64,000 nucleotides of DNA from Microcaldota archaeon (GCA_021811435.1 JAJZOR010000005.1:37039-101038), one strand, 5' to 3'; positions 7,974-15,796 are shown, counted from the first letter of the stretch. Numbers and translations: made by a program. Notes: generated from the letters alone by a model not told the origin.

Positions 7974-9347
7974 TCAGCCCCGCTCTATGTACCTCATCGT
8001 GTCCAGGCTGCCCGGCTTGTTTGGAGAGCTAGATATGACTATGTACCTGTGCATGCCCTCCCTCTTCGCTATCTGGCGTATGAATGCGAGCATCCGGTCC
8101 GTGGTATCGTAGCGTTTTATATGCACGGACTCGAGCCCCCTGTACAGAGAAAGCGAGCGCGCAACCTTTTGGGACACGGCAACTGATATCAGGCGGGTGT
8201 TCGGGCGCAGGGCTGCCATTATCTTGGCCGAAGTGCCGGTCTGTGTAGGTATGAATATGCAGTCGGTGCTGTACCTCTCGGCCAGGCTCGCGGTTGCGAA
8301 TGCTATGCCCAGGTTTATGCTCTTTATCTTGGAGTCCAGCTGCACCGGCTGGCTGGGCTGGCTCTCCGCAGCGTTGGCTATCTCCACCAGGAACTTCACC
8401 GCCTCTTCGGGATAGCGGCCGGCAGCGGTCTCGTCGCTGAGCATAAGGCAGTCCACGCTGCTGGCCACCGCGCTGGCGATGTCGCTCGCTTCCGCTCTGG
8501 TAGGCACGGGGCTGTCCACCATGCTCGCAAGAAGCTGCGTGGCGACTATGACAGGCTTCTGCGCCTCCCTTGCCGCCTCCACGATCCTTTTCTGCAGCTC
8601 AGGGATGTGTATTATGTTCATCTCTATCGCGAGGTCCCCCCTGGCGACCATTACGCCGTCCGCCTCCCTGACTATGGAGCCTATGTTGGCCACGGCCTCG
8701 CTCTTCTCTATCTTCGCTATAAGGTTGATTTTGCCTGTCCTGGCCCTGAGCTCGCGGAGGTTCGACGCGGACTTGACGAATGACATGGCTATGAAGTCGA
8801 AGTCCGACGACTTTGCGAACCTCGCCAGCTCCACGTCTGCAGCCGTAGGGGGCGAGGCGCTGATGTGCGCGCCTATCAGGCTGACCCCCTTGTCGCTGCC
8901 TATGACGCCATCGGACAGCGCCCTTGCGACCACCGAGTCGCCATTTATTGCGGTTACATGGAATGCAAGCTGGCCGTCGCCTATGTCTATAGTGCAGCCC
9001 TTCTTCGCGTCATTGTGCAGTGGATAATCAACAGGCACGCAGTCCGCCGATTTCTTGGAACGGGACGGCACGAAAGTGACGATGTCCCCCTTACTTACCT
9101 TCAGATCGGCATCCATCCTGCCCGTCCTTATCTTAGGACCGGGGAGGTCGGCCATTATGGATATCTCCCTGCCAAGCGCCTTCGCTATGCTCCTGACTGC
9201 CTTGATTCCAGCGAGCCACTGCGCCCTGTCGCCGTGGGACATGTTGAACCGCACTATGTCTGCGTGCCTGAGGACGCCCCTCAGCACCTTTGGATCCACT
9301 ATGCCCGGACCGTAAGTGACCATTATCTTGGTCTTGAGCACCCTCAT
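7974..9347 (-). CDS. pyk: Pyruvate kinase
   Basis: Pyruvate kinase converts phosphoenolpyruvate and ADP to pyruvate and ATP. From the ATG at 9347 the protein is 457 residues and begins MRVLKTKIMVTYGPG. The frame is open further upstream, but this ATG overlaps the TGA of the zinc protein as ATGA, which supports it. Key segments are IVRFNMSHGD, IMADLPGPKIRTGRM, the catalytic-Lys and metal region LIAKIEKSEAVANI, GVMVARGDLAIEM, and LMLSDETAAGRYPEEAVKF. A C-terminal alpha/beta domain completes the fold. PPDK, acting on the same substrates in the reverse sense, is encoded at 31.7 kb. Confidence is high. Confidence 0.95.
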   Translation of the reverse strand: MRVLKTKIMVTYGPGIVDPKVLRGVLRHADIVRFNMSHGDRAQWLAGIKAVRSIAKALGREISIMADLPGPKIRTGRMDADLKVSKGDIVTFVPSRSKKSADCVPVDYPLHNDAKKGCTIDIGDGQLAFHVTAINGDSVVARALSDGVIGSDKGVSLIGAHISASPPTAADVELARFAKSSDFDFIAMSFVKSASNLRELRARTGKINLIAKIEKSEAVANIGSIVREADGVMVARGDLAIEMNIIHIPELQKRIVEAAREAQKPVIVATQLLASMVDSPVPTRAEASDIASAVASSVDCLMLSDETAAGRYPEEAVKFLVEIANAAESQPSQPVQLDSKIKSINLGIAFATASLAERYSTDCIFIPTQTGTSAKIMAALRPNTRLISVAVSQKVARSLSLYRGLESVHIKRYDTTDRMLAFIRQIAKREGMHRYIVISSSPNKPGSLDTMRYIERG

Positions 9348-9508
9348 CTGCGACCACCCTTGCGGCCCAGCGACCTGCCGCGCGAACACGACGGGCAGAG
9401 CCCGGTCTTTGCATCATAGTGATTGCGGCAGACATGCCTTCCGCACATCTTGCAGGTGTTGGTCGCGATACCGCCGCACACATGGCAGAGGGTCACTACA
9501 TCCGGCAT
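9344..9508 (-). CDS. Small zinc-binding protein (54 residues), coupled to pyk
   Basis: A compact gene upstream of pyruvate kinase whose TGA overlaps the pyk ATG. The product starts MPDVVTLCHVCGG and contains cysteine/histidine pairs CHVC, CKMC, HVCRNH and CPSC in 54 residues, enough for two interleaved zinc sites (treble-clef, B-box or HIT-finger style). It ends in a strongly basic tail (GRSLGRKGGRR). The cysteine spacing and the coupling argue that it is real and translated. I do not recognise a precise family. Such small proteins often contact nucleic acid or a partner protein. Its link to glycolysis may only be transcriptional. Confidence 0.72.
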   Translation of the reverse strand: MPDVVTLCHVCGGIATNTCKMCGRHVCRNHYDAKTGLCPSCSRGRSLGRKGGRR

Positions 9509-9518
9509 TATATCACTG

Positions 9519-10463
9519 TTATTTCTCCATCAAGATACTAAAATCTATGGCACCGCCCAGCTCTTCCATGGCCCTCTTTAGCGACATAGGCCGCATGCCG
9601 TGGTCCTTCGCGTACTGGCACTGGTACCTTATGTACTGCTCGTTTACGCGCGTCATGGGATTGACTGTCTTGCACTTCTCTATGTAATCGGCTATGATTG
9701 TCTTGGCCGCGTCTACGTCGAAACCCTTGACGTTTATTAAGTATGGCGCAAGTATCAGGTTGACCACGCGATGCCTGCCGTCGTCTATCGGAAACGACAT
9801 CAGCTTCTCTATCCATTCGCTTGTCCTGCCCGCGCCCTTCGGCACGGATACCTGCTGCCTCGGGACCTTTATCTCCTTCGCATAAGCGACTATCTGCTTC
9901 GGTATCTCATCATACTTTATGGGCAGACCTGCGGAAACAGACTTCGATATGGCGGTCTTCAGAAGCTGCGCGAACTGCATCTTGTCGAGCTTGACAGAAC
10001 CTGAACCTAGCCTCTGGTTTATCAGTGCAAGGGAATTGCCGGGTGGGGCGTATTTTAGGAACTGGAATACGCTTATCGAGAAATCACCGTCTTTTGCATC
10101 CGCATGGATGTCGAGCTCATCAGCCACCCGGATCACGTTCTCGACGGTGTCGCGCTCCAGCGCCATATACGACCTGTAGGCCTCCGCATCTGCGTACTTG
10201 GATATGTAGGATGCATTCCTGAGCGCGCTGACAAGCAGCCTGGCGTAGACGTAGCTCTGTATGTATTCGAGTTGTCCGTATTGCAGGTCGCTGTAACTTA
10301 GGAACCCTTTGGAAAGGCATTCCTCCAGCGTGGCCTTGCCCATCATTATAAGATTACGGTCGGGGGCGGTCACGTTGAGCGCGCCGACTATCATTTTGGC
10401 TTCGTCCGAAAACGGGTACTTGTACGCGAATTTGAGGTCCGCGGCCTGGCCACTCATCATCAA
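9519..10463 (-). CDS. PriX-like domain protein, candidate noncatalytic DNA primase subunit
   Basis: A 314-residue soluble protein that begins near FAYKYPFSDEAKMIVGAL. Its C-terminal 100 residues (WIEKLMSFPIDDGRHRVVN, LILAPYLINVKGFDVDAAK, then a YIEKC helix) resemble the PriX/primase-associated domain of archaeal primases, in which a GRHR motif and LAPYL precede a helical bundle. The N-terminal two thirds is helical and could correspond to the N-terminal domain of PriL. The four iron-sulfur cysteines of the PriL C-terminal domain are absent; only three scattered cysteines are present. I infer a role in primer synthesis with a catalytic PriS encoded elsewhere. It lies just after tRNA-Pro, on the opposite strand. 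The assignment rests on memory of the motif. Confidence 0.55.
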   Translation of the reverse strand: MMMSGQAADLKFAYKYPFSDEAKMIVGALNVTAPDRNLIMMGKATLEECLSKGFLSYSDLQYGQLEYIQSYVYARLLVSALRNASYISKYADAEAYRSYMALERDTVENVIRVADELDIHADAKDGDFSISVFQFLKYAPPGNSLALINQRLGSGSVKLDKMQFAQLLKTAISKSVSAGLPIKYDEIPKQIVAYAKEIKVPRQQVSVPKGAGRTSEWIEKLMSFPIDDGRHRVVNLILAPYLINVKGFDVDAAKTIIADYIEKCKTVNPMTRVNEQYIRYQCQYAKDHGMRPMSLKRAMEELGGAIDFSILMEK

Positions 10464-10510
10464 TACTCTTTGCCCATAAAAATATAAATTGCATTAGCAA
10501 AGTCTATGCG

Positions 10511-10583
10511 GGGGCTGTACGCTAACCTGGCAGACTACCGCGTTCGGGTCGCGGTTATCCGAGTTCAAATCTCGGCAGCCCCA
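10511..10583 (+). tRNA. tRNA-Pro(CGG)
   Basis: The acceptor GGGGCTG (10511-10517) pairs fully with CAGCCCC (10576-10582), with discriminator A at 10583 and no encoded CCA. The anticodon stem CCGCG/CGCGG (10538-10542 and 10550-10554) encloses TTCGGGT with anticodon CGG and G37. The T arm is CCGAG-TTCAAAT-CTCGG. The D stem is weak in this reading (CGCT against GACT), so the D arm is either poorly paired or mutated. A partial copy lies at 15678-15712. Confidence 0.87.
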
Positions 10584-10773
10584 TTTCTATTTACTTTGAT
10601 AATCTCGGCATGAAACCGAAAAAAATGGTCGACTTTTGGGGAACTTCACATTACATTTTGACGACATTATAATCTGGTTTTGACAAGCCCAGAATTTCGT
10701 CTTCGATGGAAGCTAGATAGACACAAAACATATTTTCATTCTGTAGAAAGCGTTAATAAGTAGTAGATATATT

Positions 10774-10802
10774 ACTTAGTATAAGGTTATACTTAGTAAA
10801 GG
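10774..10802 (+). repeat. Direct repeat in the ATPase promoter
   Basis: ACTTAGTATAAGG (10774-10786) and ACTTAGTAAAGG (10791-10802) are near-identical direct repeats directly before the ATPase start, and they overlap the TATA-like and SD positions. They could be operator half-sites, possibly for the wHTH domain of the ATPase itself (inference). Confidence 0.4.
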
Positions 10803-10810
10803 TGCAATGC

Positions 10811-11833
10811 ATGAAATTATTCGATACGAAGCCCAAATCGGACCCGCATTTTCTTTATGGTAGGGAAAAGGAACTAGAACTGCTTGTACGTTATCTAAAA
10901 CAAAATGATTGGATTATATTGTTAGGTCCTAGAAGGATAGGCAAAACCTCTTTGGCAAAATGTGCAATAACTAGATTAGGGTATAAAAGTATAACGATAG
11001 ATGCTAGGGAGAACAACAATTTTGAAGAATCACTTTTAAAATCGCTTAAGCACCATGAAGGTTCTTTTAATATAAGGGCTGAAGTTAAGGCGCCGCATCT
11101 CCCTGTAAATTTGGGGGTAGATTATAACAGAAAATCTTCTGCGGAGAACTTAAGTGTGATGCTGAAAAAAGCAGGCCGTCTGATAGTTTTAGTGGACGAA
11201 GCTCAGTGGCTTCACAATCCTCGCAGGGTAAACATGTTACTTTCTTATATATATGACACATATTACGACAAGATAACCTTTGTGATAACCGGATCAATGA
11301 TAGGTGTAATGAAATCAATAGTAGATCCTGGGGCCAGAAGTCCATTATACGGCAGAGCAATTACTAAAATGGAAATAGAGAGATGGGGATCTTCGGTCAG
11401 TATAGGATTTTTGAAATCAGGCACCAAGGAAGTTGGATTGGAAATGAATGACCAGATTGGTCTGACTATAGAGGAAAAGTTAGACGGCCTTCCTGGATGG
11501 CTTACCCTTTTTGGGTATAATTATGCCCATATAAAGAATCCTAATGCTGCTTTGACGGAAACAATTAAAGAAGCAAAAAAAGTTGTTTCCCGGGAGATGA
11601 AGAACATTGGCGATCTGGGCATTGGTTTAGAAAGGATTACCGAGATATTGCAAGACTTGGCCAAGGAACCTATGAGATTTACCGACTTATTGGATTCTAC
11701 GGGTTTCAGCAACGCGGTCCTTTCTAGGCATATCGATACGTTGGAACGCCTTGGCTATATAGAGAAGGACCATAGGGACGAATACCTAATAAGCGATCCA
11801 ATCCTAGCTGCCTATATCAACGAAAATCCGTAA
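10811..11833 (+). CDS. Archaeal AAA-type ATPase (PF01637 type) with winged-helix C-terminus
   Basis: From the ATG at 10811 the protein has 340 residues. LYGREKELELLVRYL leads into Walker A GPRRIGKTSL (about 38-47), Walker B LIVLVDEAQW, sensor-1-like ITFVITGSM, and a C-terminal winged helix (FTDLLDSTGFSNAVLSRHID, LERLGYIEKD). This is the archaeal ATPase/MNS family of STAND-related proteins, often found in mobile or defence-related loci, with generally unknown roles. The frame is open from GTG 10802, but AAAGGTG at 10798-10804 is a fitting SD for ATG 10811. The gene is clearly more AT-rich than its neighbours, and with the adjoining IS element this suggests acquisition. Confidence 0.8.
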   Translation: MKLFDTKPKSDPHFLYGREKELELLVRYLKQNDWIILLGPRRIGKTSLAKCAITRLGYKSITIDARENNNFEESLLKSLKHHEGSFNIRAEVKAPHLPVNLGVDYNRKSSAENLSVMLKKAGRLIVLVDEAQWLHNPRRVNMLLSYIYDTYYDKITFVITGSMIGVMKSIVDPGARSPLYGRAITKMEIERWGSSVSIGFLKSGTKEVGLEMNDQIGLTIEEKLDGLPGWLTLFGYNYAHIKNPNAALTETIKEAKKVVSREMKNIGDLGIGLERITEILQDLAKEPMRFTDLLDSTGFSNAVLSRHIDTLERLGYIEKDHRDEYLISDPILAAYINENP

Positions 11834-11897
11834 GAGATACTGCTATAATTTTCTCTGATGCGAAAGCGGTATTTGGTGGACTATGCAGTACTGCAAA

Positions 11898-12308
11898 TCA
11901 CAATGCCTTGTTGGCGTCCGACATAGTCTGTTTACCTATATCAGCACGTTTTGTCTGAGCTGCCATGGACGCCACCACGGCGTCCGAGACCTTTTCGTAG
12001 ACGCCCTCCATAAACTCGACGAAATTGGCCTGCTGCCTCCAGAATCTTGGCTCTCCCAGTCTTTTTATTAGTGCGGCGTTGACTGTAGGTCTTTCCATAG
12101 AGTAGCTCAGGCCGGAAAAGTCAGGGGTCTGCCAGAATCTCTCTATCTCCTCCCGCATTTTGGGGCTTTTTTTTGCAATCTTTGGCTTTGCAGGACCTTT
12201 TAACGGTCCAGGAACCTGAACCTTTGCATCGATTTGGCTGCTGCTAGAAGAAATCTTGCGCCTTGCATCCCCAAGGCGCTCGAGCTGAAATTGAAGCGGC
12301 ACTGCCAA
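11898..12308 (-). CDS. Hypothetical protein, possibly part of a decayed gene
   Basis: A 136-residue frame with a Lys/Pro-rich stretch (VPGPLKGPAKPKIAKKSPKM) followed by a helical half (EIERFWQTPDFSGLSYSMER, FWRQQANFVEFMEGVYEKVS). I do not recognise it. Its start overlaps another open minus-strand frame (12244-12453), and a small ORF lies upstream at 12530-12700, all on the same strand. This could be several small genes or one gene broken by frameshifts near the IS element. The C-terminal half has normal coding-like composition; the N-terminal serine run is less convincing. Confidence 0.4.
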   Translation of the reverse strand: MAVPLQFQLERLGDARRKISSSSSQIDAKVQVPGPLKGPAKPKIAKKSPKMREEIERFWQTPDFSGLSYSMERPTVNAALIKRLGEPRFWRQQANFVEFMEGVYEKVSDAVVASMAAQTKRADIGKQTMSDANKAL

Positions 12309-12529
12309 GCAATCCGATTACCTCCCTGTAGCTTGCCGAAAATGGGCTACTCTTTCCTATACTTCCCTTGGTATGCCTGGATTCAATCACTGTATTCTCT
12401 GCCCACACGCACAGACCATGGGCATCTTTCCATACTCCGTGAAGCACAAACATTCAATTCCACCAGTTCAAAATCCACCATCACTCCAATGGAGCCGCAT
12501 TCGGTGCATTTCGGGCAAAGCAGGGTATC

Positions 12530-12700
12530 TCACTGCTTCTGTAGCATCGATGCGCTCGGGTTCCCCTTCTGCGCTATCTTCATTGCCTTGATCCATGCCC
12601 TGAGTTCATCTTCTTTCAAATCTGCGAAATGGCATATAGTTACGCCTGATTCTTCCATTGCATATGCAAGCTCGCTGAAATCTATACCTATCCTTTTCAT
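12530..12700 (-). CDS. Small hypothetical protein with promoter next to the IS element
   Basis: A 56-residue frame (MKRIGIDFSELAYAMEESG, ADLKEDELRAWIKAMKIAQ) that ends at a TGA. A TATA-like TTTTTAAAG at 12730-12722 lies about 25 bp upstream of the ATG, as in leaderless archaeal genes. After the TGA the same frame continues with a zinc-ribbon-like LLCPKCTECGSIGVM, and another frame nearby reads MPMVCACGQRI, so the locus may be a broken zinc-ribbon gene. The stretch 12309-12529 has no intact gene I can support. The left end of the IS lies only 37 bp upstream of the start. Confidence 0.4.
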   Translation of the reverse strand: MKRIGIDFSELAYAMEESGVTICHFADLKEDELRAWIKAMKIAQKGNPSASMLQKQ

Positions 12701-12736
12701 ATATTGATACTTGTAGTTGAAACTTTAAAAACTTGG

Positions 12737-12763
12737 TGTCTTATCCCGAAATAAGTTCCTCAC
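12737..12763 (+). repeat. Left terminal inverted repeat of the IS
   Basis: Starts TGTCTTATCCCGAAATAAG and ends CCTCAC. It mirrors 13698-13724 with about six mismatches. Confidence 0.75.
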
Positions 12764-12800
12764 GACAAGAAAGATATTGGCCCTCAGAGACGAAGAAATC

Positions 12801-13670
12801 ATGAGAAAATTGAATCTGAGGAAGGTACGGTGGATAGTGAGGGAGACGAAAAAGAGGGACCTGTCTATGTACCAAATCGCAAAACAACAAGGAATAACGC
12901 AAAGATACGTTAGAATGTTGTATAAGCGCTACAAAGATGTCCAACCATACAAACTCAATAGGGCAGTCTGTTTGAGGCGGTGCGGTCGAAAGCAGCGGCC
13001 TATCACGGATTATGAGATAAACGAAGTCGTAGCAGTCAAGATGCAGATGAGATTCGGGACCTGCAATATAGAGAAGATACTTTCTGAGAGGGGCATCAAG
13101 ATACCGCACAACAGAATCCACAGGATACTGATAGAAAACAATCTTGCAAAGAACGAACCGAAGAAGGGCAAGATAAGGAAGTGGATTAGGTACGGGAGGC
13201 GGCACAGTAACTCAATGTGGCATGCTGATTGGACCAAATACAGCGGCGATAACATTCTGCTTATAGAGGACGATTCTTCTAGGTTGATTACAGGTTACAT
13301 TGGATCCAAGACTGCTACGACTGACATTACAATTTCAACATTCGACTCTGCTGTAGAAAAGTGGGGTAAGCCACGAGAGGTCCTCACGGATAGAGGGACG
13401 CAATTCTGTGAGAATGAGGACAACAAATATCGGTTCAGAGAGCATCTGAAATCTCTGGGGATAAAACACATCCTTGCAAGGGTGAAACATCCTCAGACCA
13501 ATGGCAAGGTGGAACGATTAAACCATACAATATTCCAGTTGATAAAACTGAAAGGGTCGTTGGATGCAGCGGTCAAATTCTACAATGAAGAGAGGTCACA
13601 CATGAGCCTGGAAAATGGCCATCTCAGGACGCCACTGACTGCGTTTTATGAGAAAAAACGAAATAATTAA
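12801..13670 (+). CDS. IS481-family transposase (rve/DDE integrase core)
   Basis: From ATG 12801 the protein is 289 residues. The N-terminal helix-turn-helix (LSMYQIAKQQGITQRYVRML) and a second helical region (IEKILSERGIKIPHNRIHRI) are DNA-binding. The catalytic core has D1 in SMWHADWTKY, D2 in VLTDRGTQFCEN, and the Glu in HPQTNGKVERLNHT, followed by RSHMSLENGHLRTPL, all standard for IS481/IS3-like integrases. The frame is open from TTG 12777, but the ATG is preferred. All three catalytic residues are present, so the enzyme may be active. Confidence 0.9.
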   Translation: MRKLNLRKVRWIVRETKKRDLSMYQIAKQQGITQRYVRMLYKRYKDVQPYKLNRAVCLRRCGRKQRPITDYEINEVVAVKMQMRFGTCNIEKILSERGIKIPHNRIHRILIENNLAKNEPKKGKIRKWIRYGRRHSNSMWHADWTKYSGDNILLIEDDSSRLITGYIGSKTATTDITISTFDSAVEKWGKPREVLTDRGTQFCENEDNKYRFREHLKSLGIKHILARVKHPQTNGKVERLNHTIFQLIKLKGSLDAAVKFYNEERSHMSLENGHLRTPLTAFYEKKRNN

Positions 13671-13697
13671 GAGGTGAGATGACGAAACAAAATTACC

Positions 13698-13724
13698 GAG
13701 AGGGACTTAATTCAGGACAATACA
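13698..13724 (-). repeat. Right terminal inverted repeat of the IS
   Basis: Inverted counterpart of 12737-12763. It reads GAGAGGGACTTAATTCAGGA on the plus strand and ends in ACA at 13724. Confidence 0.75.
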
Positions 13725-13818
13725 GACAGTTTATCTGTAGGAAAAACATAAATAGTTGTTAATGAGCGTTATATCGAGCGGCGTCTGAAATCAAAAACTA
13801 GAAAGGGCTGAGCAAACA

Positions 13819-15174
13819 ATGGTTATCGTATCTAAGTTCGGCGGTGGCATCCTGAAGGATGAGGAAAACTTCAAAGCCGCTGCAAAGATTATCCGCAGCA
13901 AAAAGGAGCATACAGTTGTCGTTGTTTCGGCCGCCAACGGCGTAACTGATTCCATTATAGAGGCCTTACATAGCGCGTCCAAAGGGACCTTCGATGTCGA
14001 TCTTTTCACAGAGGATCTTGCCAAAAAGCATGAGAGCCTCATCAAGCATATCGAAAATCCTAAAATCAGGGAAAGCGCCGTATCCCGAATCCGCGAGAAG
14101 GCAGCCACGCTCAACAAACTTCTTTGCGGGGTGCTTTTTTTAAGGGAGGCCTCACCACGCGTCAACGACCTAGCCATGAGTTTCGGTGAGAGGCTGTCTG
14201 GGATAGTATTCGAGGCGCATCTTCTAGATTCTGGGATAAATGCGAAAGCCTTCGAGGCCGACAGAATTGGCATACTTACAACAGACAGGTTCGGAAAGGC
14301 AAAGCCATTACTCGAAGAGACAAGACTAAACCTCGAGAGGACTATCATACCATTCTTGAGCAAGGGAACTGCGGTGGTTACAGGGTTCTTCGGCGCAGAT
14401 GAGCACGGAAACGTGACTACCTTCGGTAGAGGGGGCTCCGATTTCAGCGCCGGCATTATAGCAAATGTGCTTGATGCGGAAAGGCTGGAAATCTGGAAGG
14501 ATGTCCCTGGATTTATGTCTGCAGACCCGAGAATCGTACCCCAAGCCAAAAAGATTGACATGTTGAGCTACGACGAAGCGGAAGAGCTCGGATATTTTGG
14601 CGCGAAAATACTTCATCCGAAGACCATCGCTCCGATGCGCTCAAAGAATATACCGATAGTTATCAAAAGCATCTTAGAACCCTCCTCGGACGGGACGCAG
14701 ATTTCAGAAAAGAGGCATAAGATGACGCAGGTGGCAAAATCTGTTGCAGTAAAAATGAATGTTTCTATGTTGACTGTTAAGGGTGCTGAGGTCCTTGATA
14801 TGACGCAGACCATACCGTTCTTGTCAAAGCTCGCAGAGTACGACATCTCATTAGACGCAGTCTCCACATCAGAAACAGGCATGTCACTAGTTTTTGATAA
14901 AAATGATGTACACAAGGTCAAAAATGCGCTAAAGCACTTCCCGAGTGCGGAGGGGATAGAATTCGAAGAGGACGTATCGCTCGTCGGCCTGATAGGCGAG
15001 GGCATGAAGTCAGAGCCCGGAATAAGCGGTAGGCTTTTCAGGAGCATAGGTGATGCTGGTGTGAGCATAAGAATGATATCGCAGGGGGCATCTGAGATAA
15101 ATATCTCATTCGTGATAAAAAGAAAGGACGTTAATGTAGCATTAAATGCGATTCATGCTGAGTTCATGGAATGA
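13819..15174 (+). CDS. Aspartokinase with tandem ACT domains
   Basis: Aspartokinase phosphorylates aspartate, the first step toward threonine, methionine and lysine. The protein has 451 residues. The N-terminal kinase domain has SKFGGGILKDEEN (usually KFGGTS), VVVVSAANGVTD, LAMSFGERLSG, TTFGRGGSDFSAG and EIWKDVPGFMSADPRI. Two ACT domains (about 310-451, with MLTVKGAEVLD and VGLIGEGMKSEPGISGRLF) should bind the end-product amino acid for feedback control. It is the only intact aspartokinase in the window and is separated from asd-hom-thrB-thrC by about 3 kb. It follows the IS element, with TATA-like ATAAATAG near 13749 and an SD-like AAAGGGCTGA. Confidence 0.93.
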   Translation: MVIVSKFGGGILKDEENFKAAAKIIRSKKEHTVVVVSAANGVTDSIIEALHSASKGTFDVDLFTEDLAKKHESLIKHIENPKIRESAVSRIREKAATLNKLLCGVLFLREASPRVNDLAMSFGERLSGIVFEAHLLDSGINAKAFEADRIGILTTDRFGKAKPLLEETRLNLERTIIPFLSKGTAVVTGFFGADEHGNVTTFGRGGSDFSAGIIANVLDAERLEIWKDVPGFMSADPRIVPQAKKIDMLSYDEAEELGYFGAKILHPKTIAPMRSKNIPIVIKSILEPSSDGTQISEKRHKMTQVAKSVAVKMNVSMLTVKGAEVLDMTQTIPFLSKLAEYDISLDAVSTSETGMSLVFDKNDVHKVKNALKHFPSAEGIEFEEDVSLVGLIGEGMKSEPGISGRLFRSIGDAGVSIRMISQGASEINISFVIKRKDVNVALNAIHAEFME

Positions 15175-15447
15175 TGATATGTTGAGAGCGGCAATCTTGG
15201 ATGCTGTGTAATCCCATCGGTGCCCATAGGCGCCTCCTTGCTGGGGTTAGTGGGGGATTGAATTTCTAAATCTTGGGCTGGGCTTGAATCTTGACTGGCT
15301 TTTCTGGCCTTTTTTTGGGTGGTCGTATTTAGGCGGCCGAATTTAGATTTTGTCGTCGAAAAATCATGTACCAAAATCACCGGAAAACGCCATAGTCCTA
15401 GCGACTTTGTATCCAGAAGGGAGAAGAGACCATGGATCTTTATCTAA

Positions 15448-15480
15448 CTTAACCTGGCCACTTTGAGTAGCTAGGTTAAG
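15448..15480 (+). repeat. Perfect-looking hairpin, 11-bp stem with one mismatch
   Basis: CTTAACCTGGC (15448-15458) pairs with GCTAGGTTAAG (15470-15480) around an 11-base loop, with one mismatch. It could be a transcription terminator region, an RNA structure or a recombination-site remnant. No T tract follows directly. Confidence 0.5.
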
Positions 15481-15677
15481 GTGTTAAATAATTTTACTCT
15501 CAGTAAATTTGTATATTTTGAATACTTGAATGCAGTATAGCTCATAAGTCATGCGCTCCGATTCAAGCATAAATCTGGTCAGTACTTGCTTATAGACTTA
15601 GAGCCTGAATTATTTGCATCGAAACGCCAGACGAAGCTTCGGATGCTTGGACTGCGCTGGAATGGCTAGAAAGAGCG

Positions 15678-15712
15678 CGCTAGGGCCTGGCAGACTACCG
15701 TTCGGGTCTCGG
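15678..15712 (+). pseudogene. tRNA-Pro remnant (D arm to anticodon arm)
   Basis: CCTGGCAGACTACCG (15686-15700) and TTCGGGTC (15701-15708) match 10526-10540 and 10543-10550 of the intact tRNA-Pro exactly, with a 2-nt deletion (CG) between them. The match extends to CGCTA upstream and CGG downstream. There are no acceptor or T arms, so it cannot be a functional tRNA. Confidence 0.7.
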
Positions 15713-15796
15713 CGAATCAATTTTAGAAACCTAAATATAATAATAGGTTTAATTTTACGATTGAAACACAATATTTATAGGACAACGGCGGTGCGT

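Larger units (their letters stand above)
12737..13724 (+). mobile_element. IS481-like insertion sequence, 988 bp
   Basis: One DDE transposase gene is bounded by imperfect terminal inverted repeats. The left end begins TGTCTTATCCCGAAATAAG at 12737; the right end, read on the minus strand from 13724, begins TGTATTGTCCTGAATTAAG. About 20 of 26 aligned positions agree. The TGT...ACA ends fit the IS3/IS481 group. I see no target-site duplication (CTTGG on the left, GACAG on the right), so the element may be old or one flank rearranged. The transposase frame is intact. Confidence 0.8.
15175..15796 (+). other. Intergenic region without a supportable gene
   Basis: About 620 bp between aspartokinase and the FKBP gene. 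It holds a strong hairpin at 15448-15480, a tRNA-Pro-like remnant at 15678-15712, and the TATA box of the FKBP gene at 15771-15778. A 75-codon minus frame at 15153-15380 has low-complexity composition and no convincing start signals, so I do not call it. Confidence 0.6.

Noticed and set aside
12234..12707. 157-codon plus-strand frame in the decayed region
   Set aside because: Antisense to the minus-strand ORFs, Ser/His/Cys-rich, no start signals or known pattern.
15153..15380. 75-codon minus frame after aspartokinase
   Set aside because: Low-complexity Ser/Pro/Thr/Lys composition, overlaps the aspartokinase end, no promoter or SD evidence.
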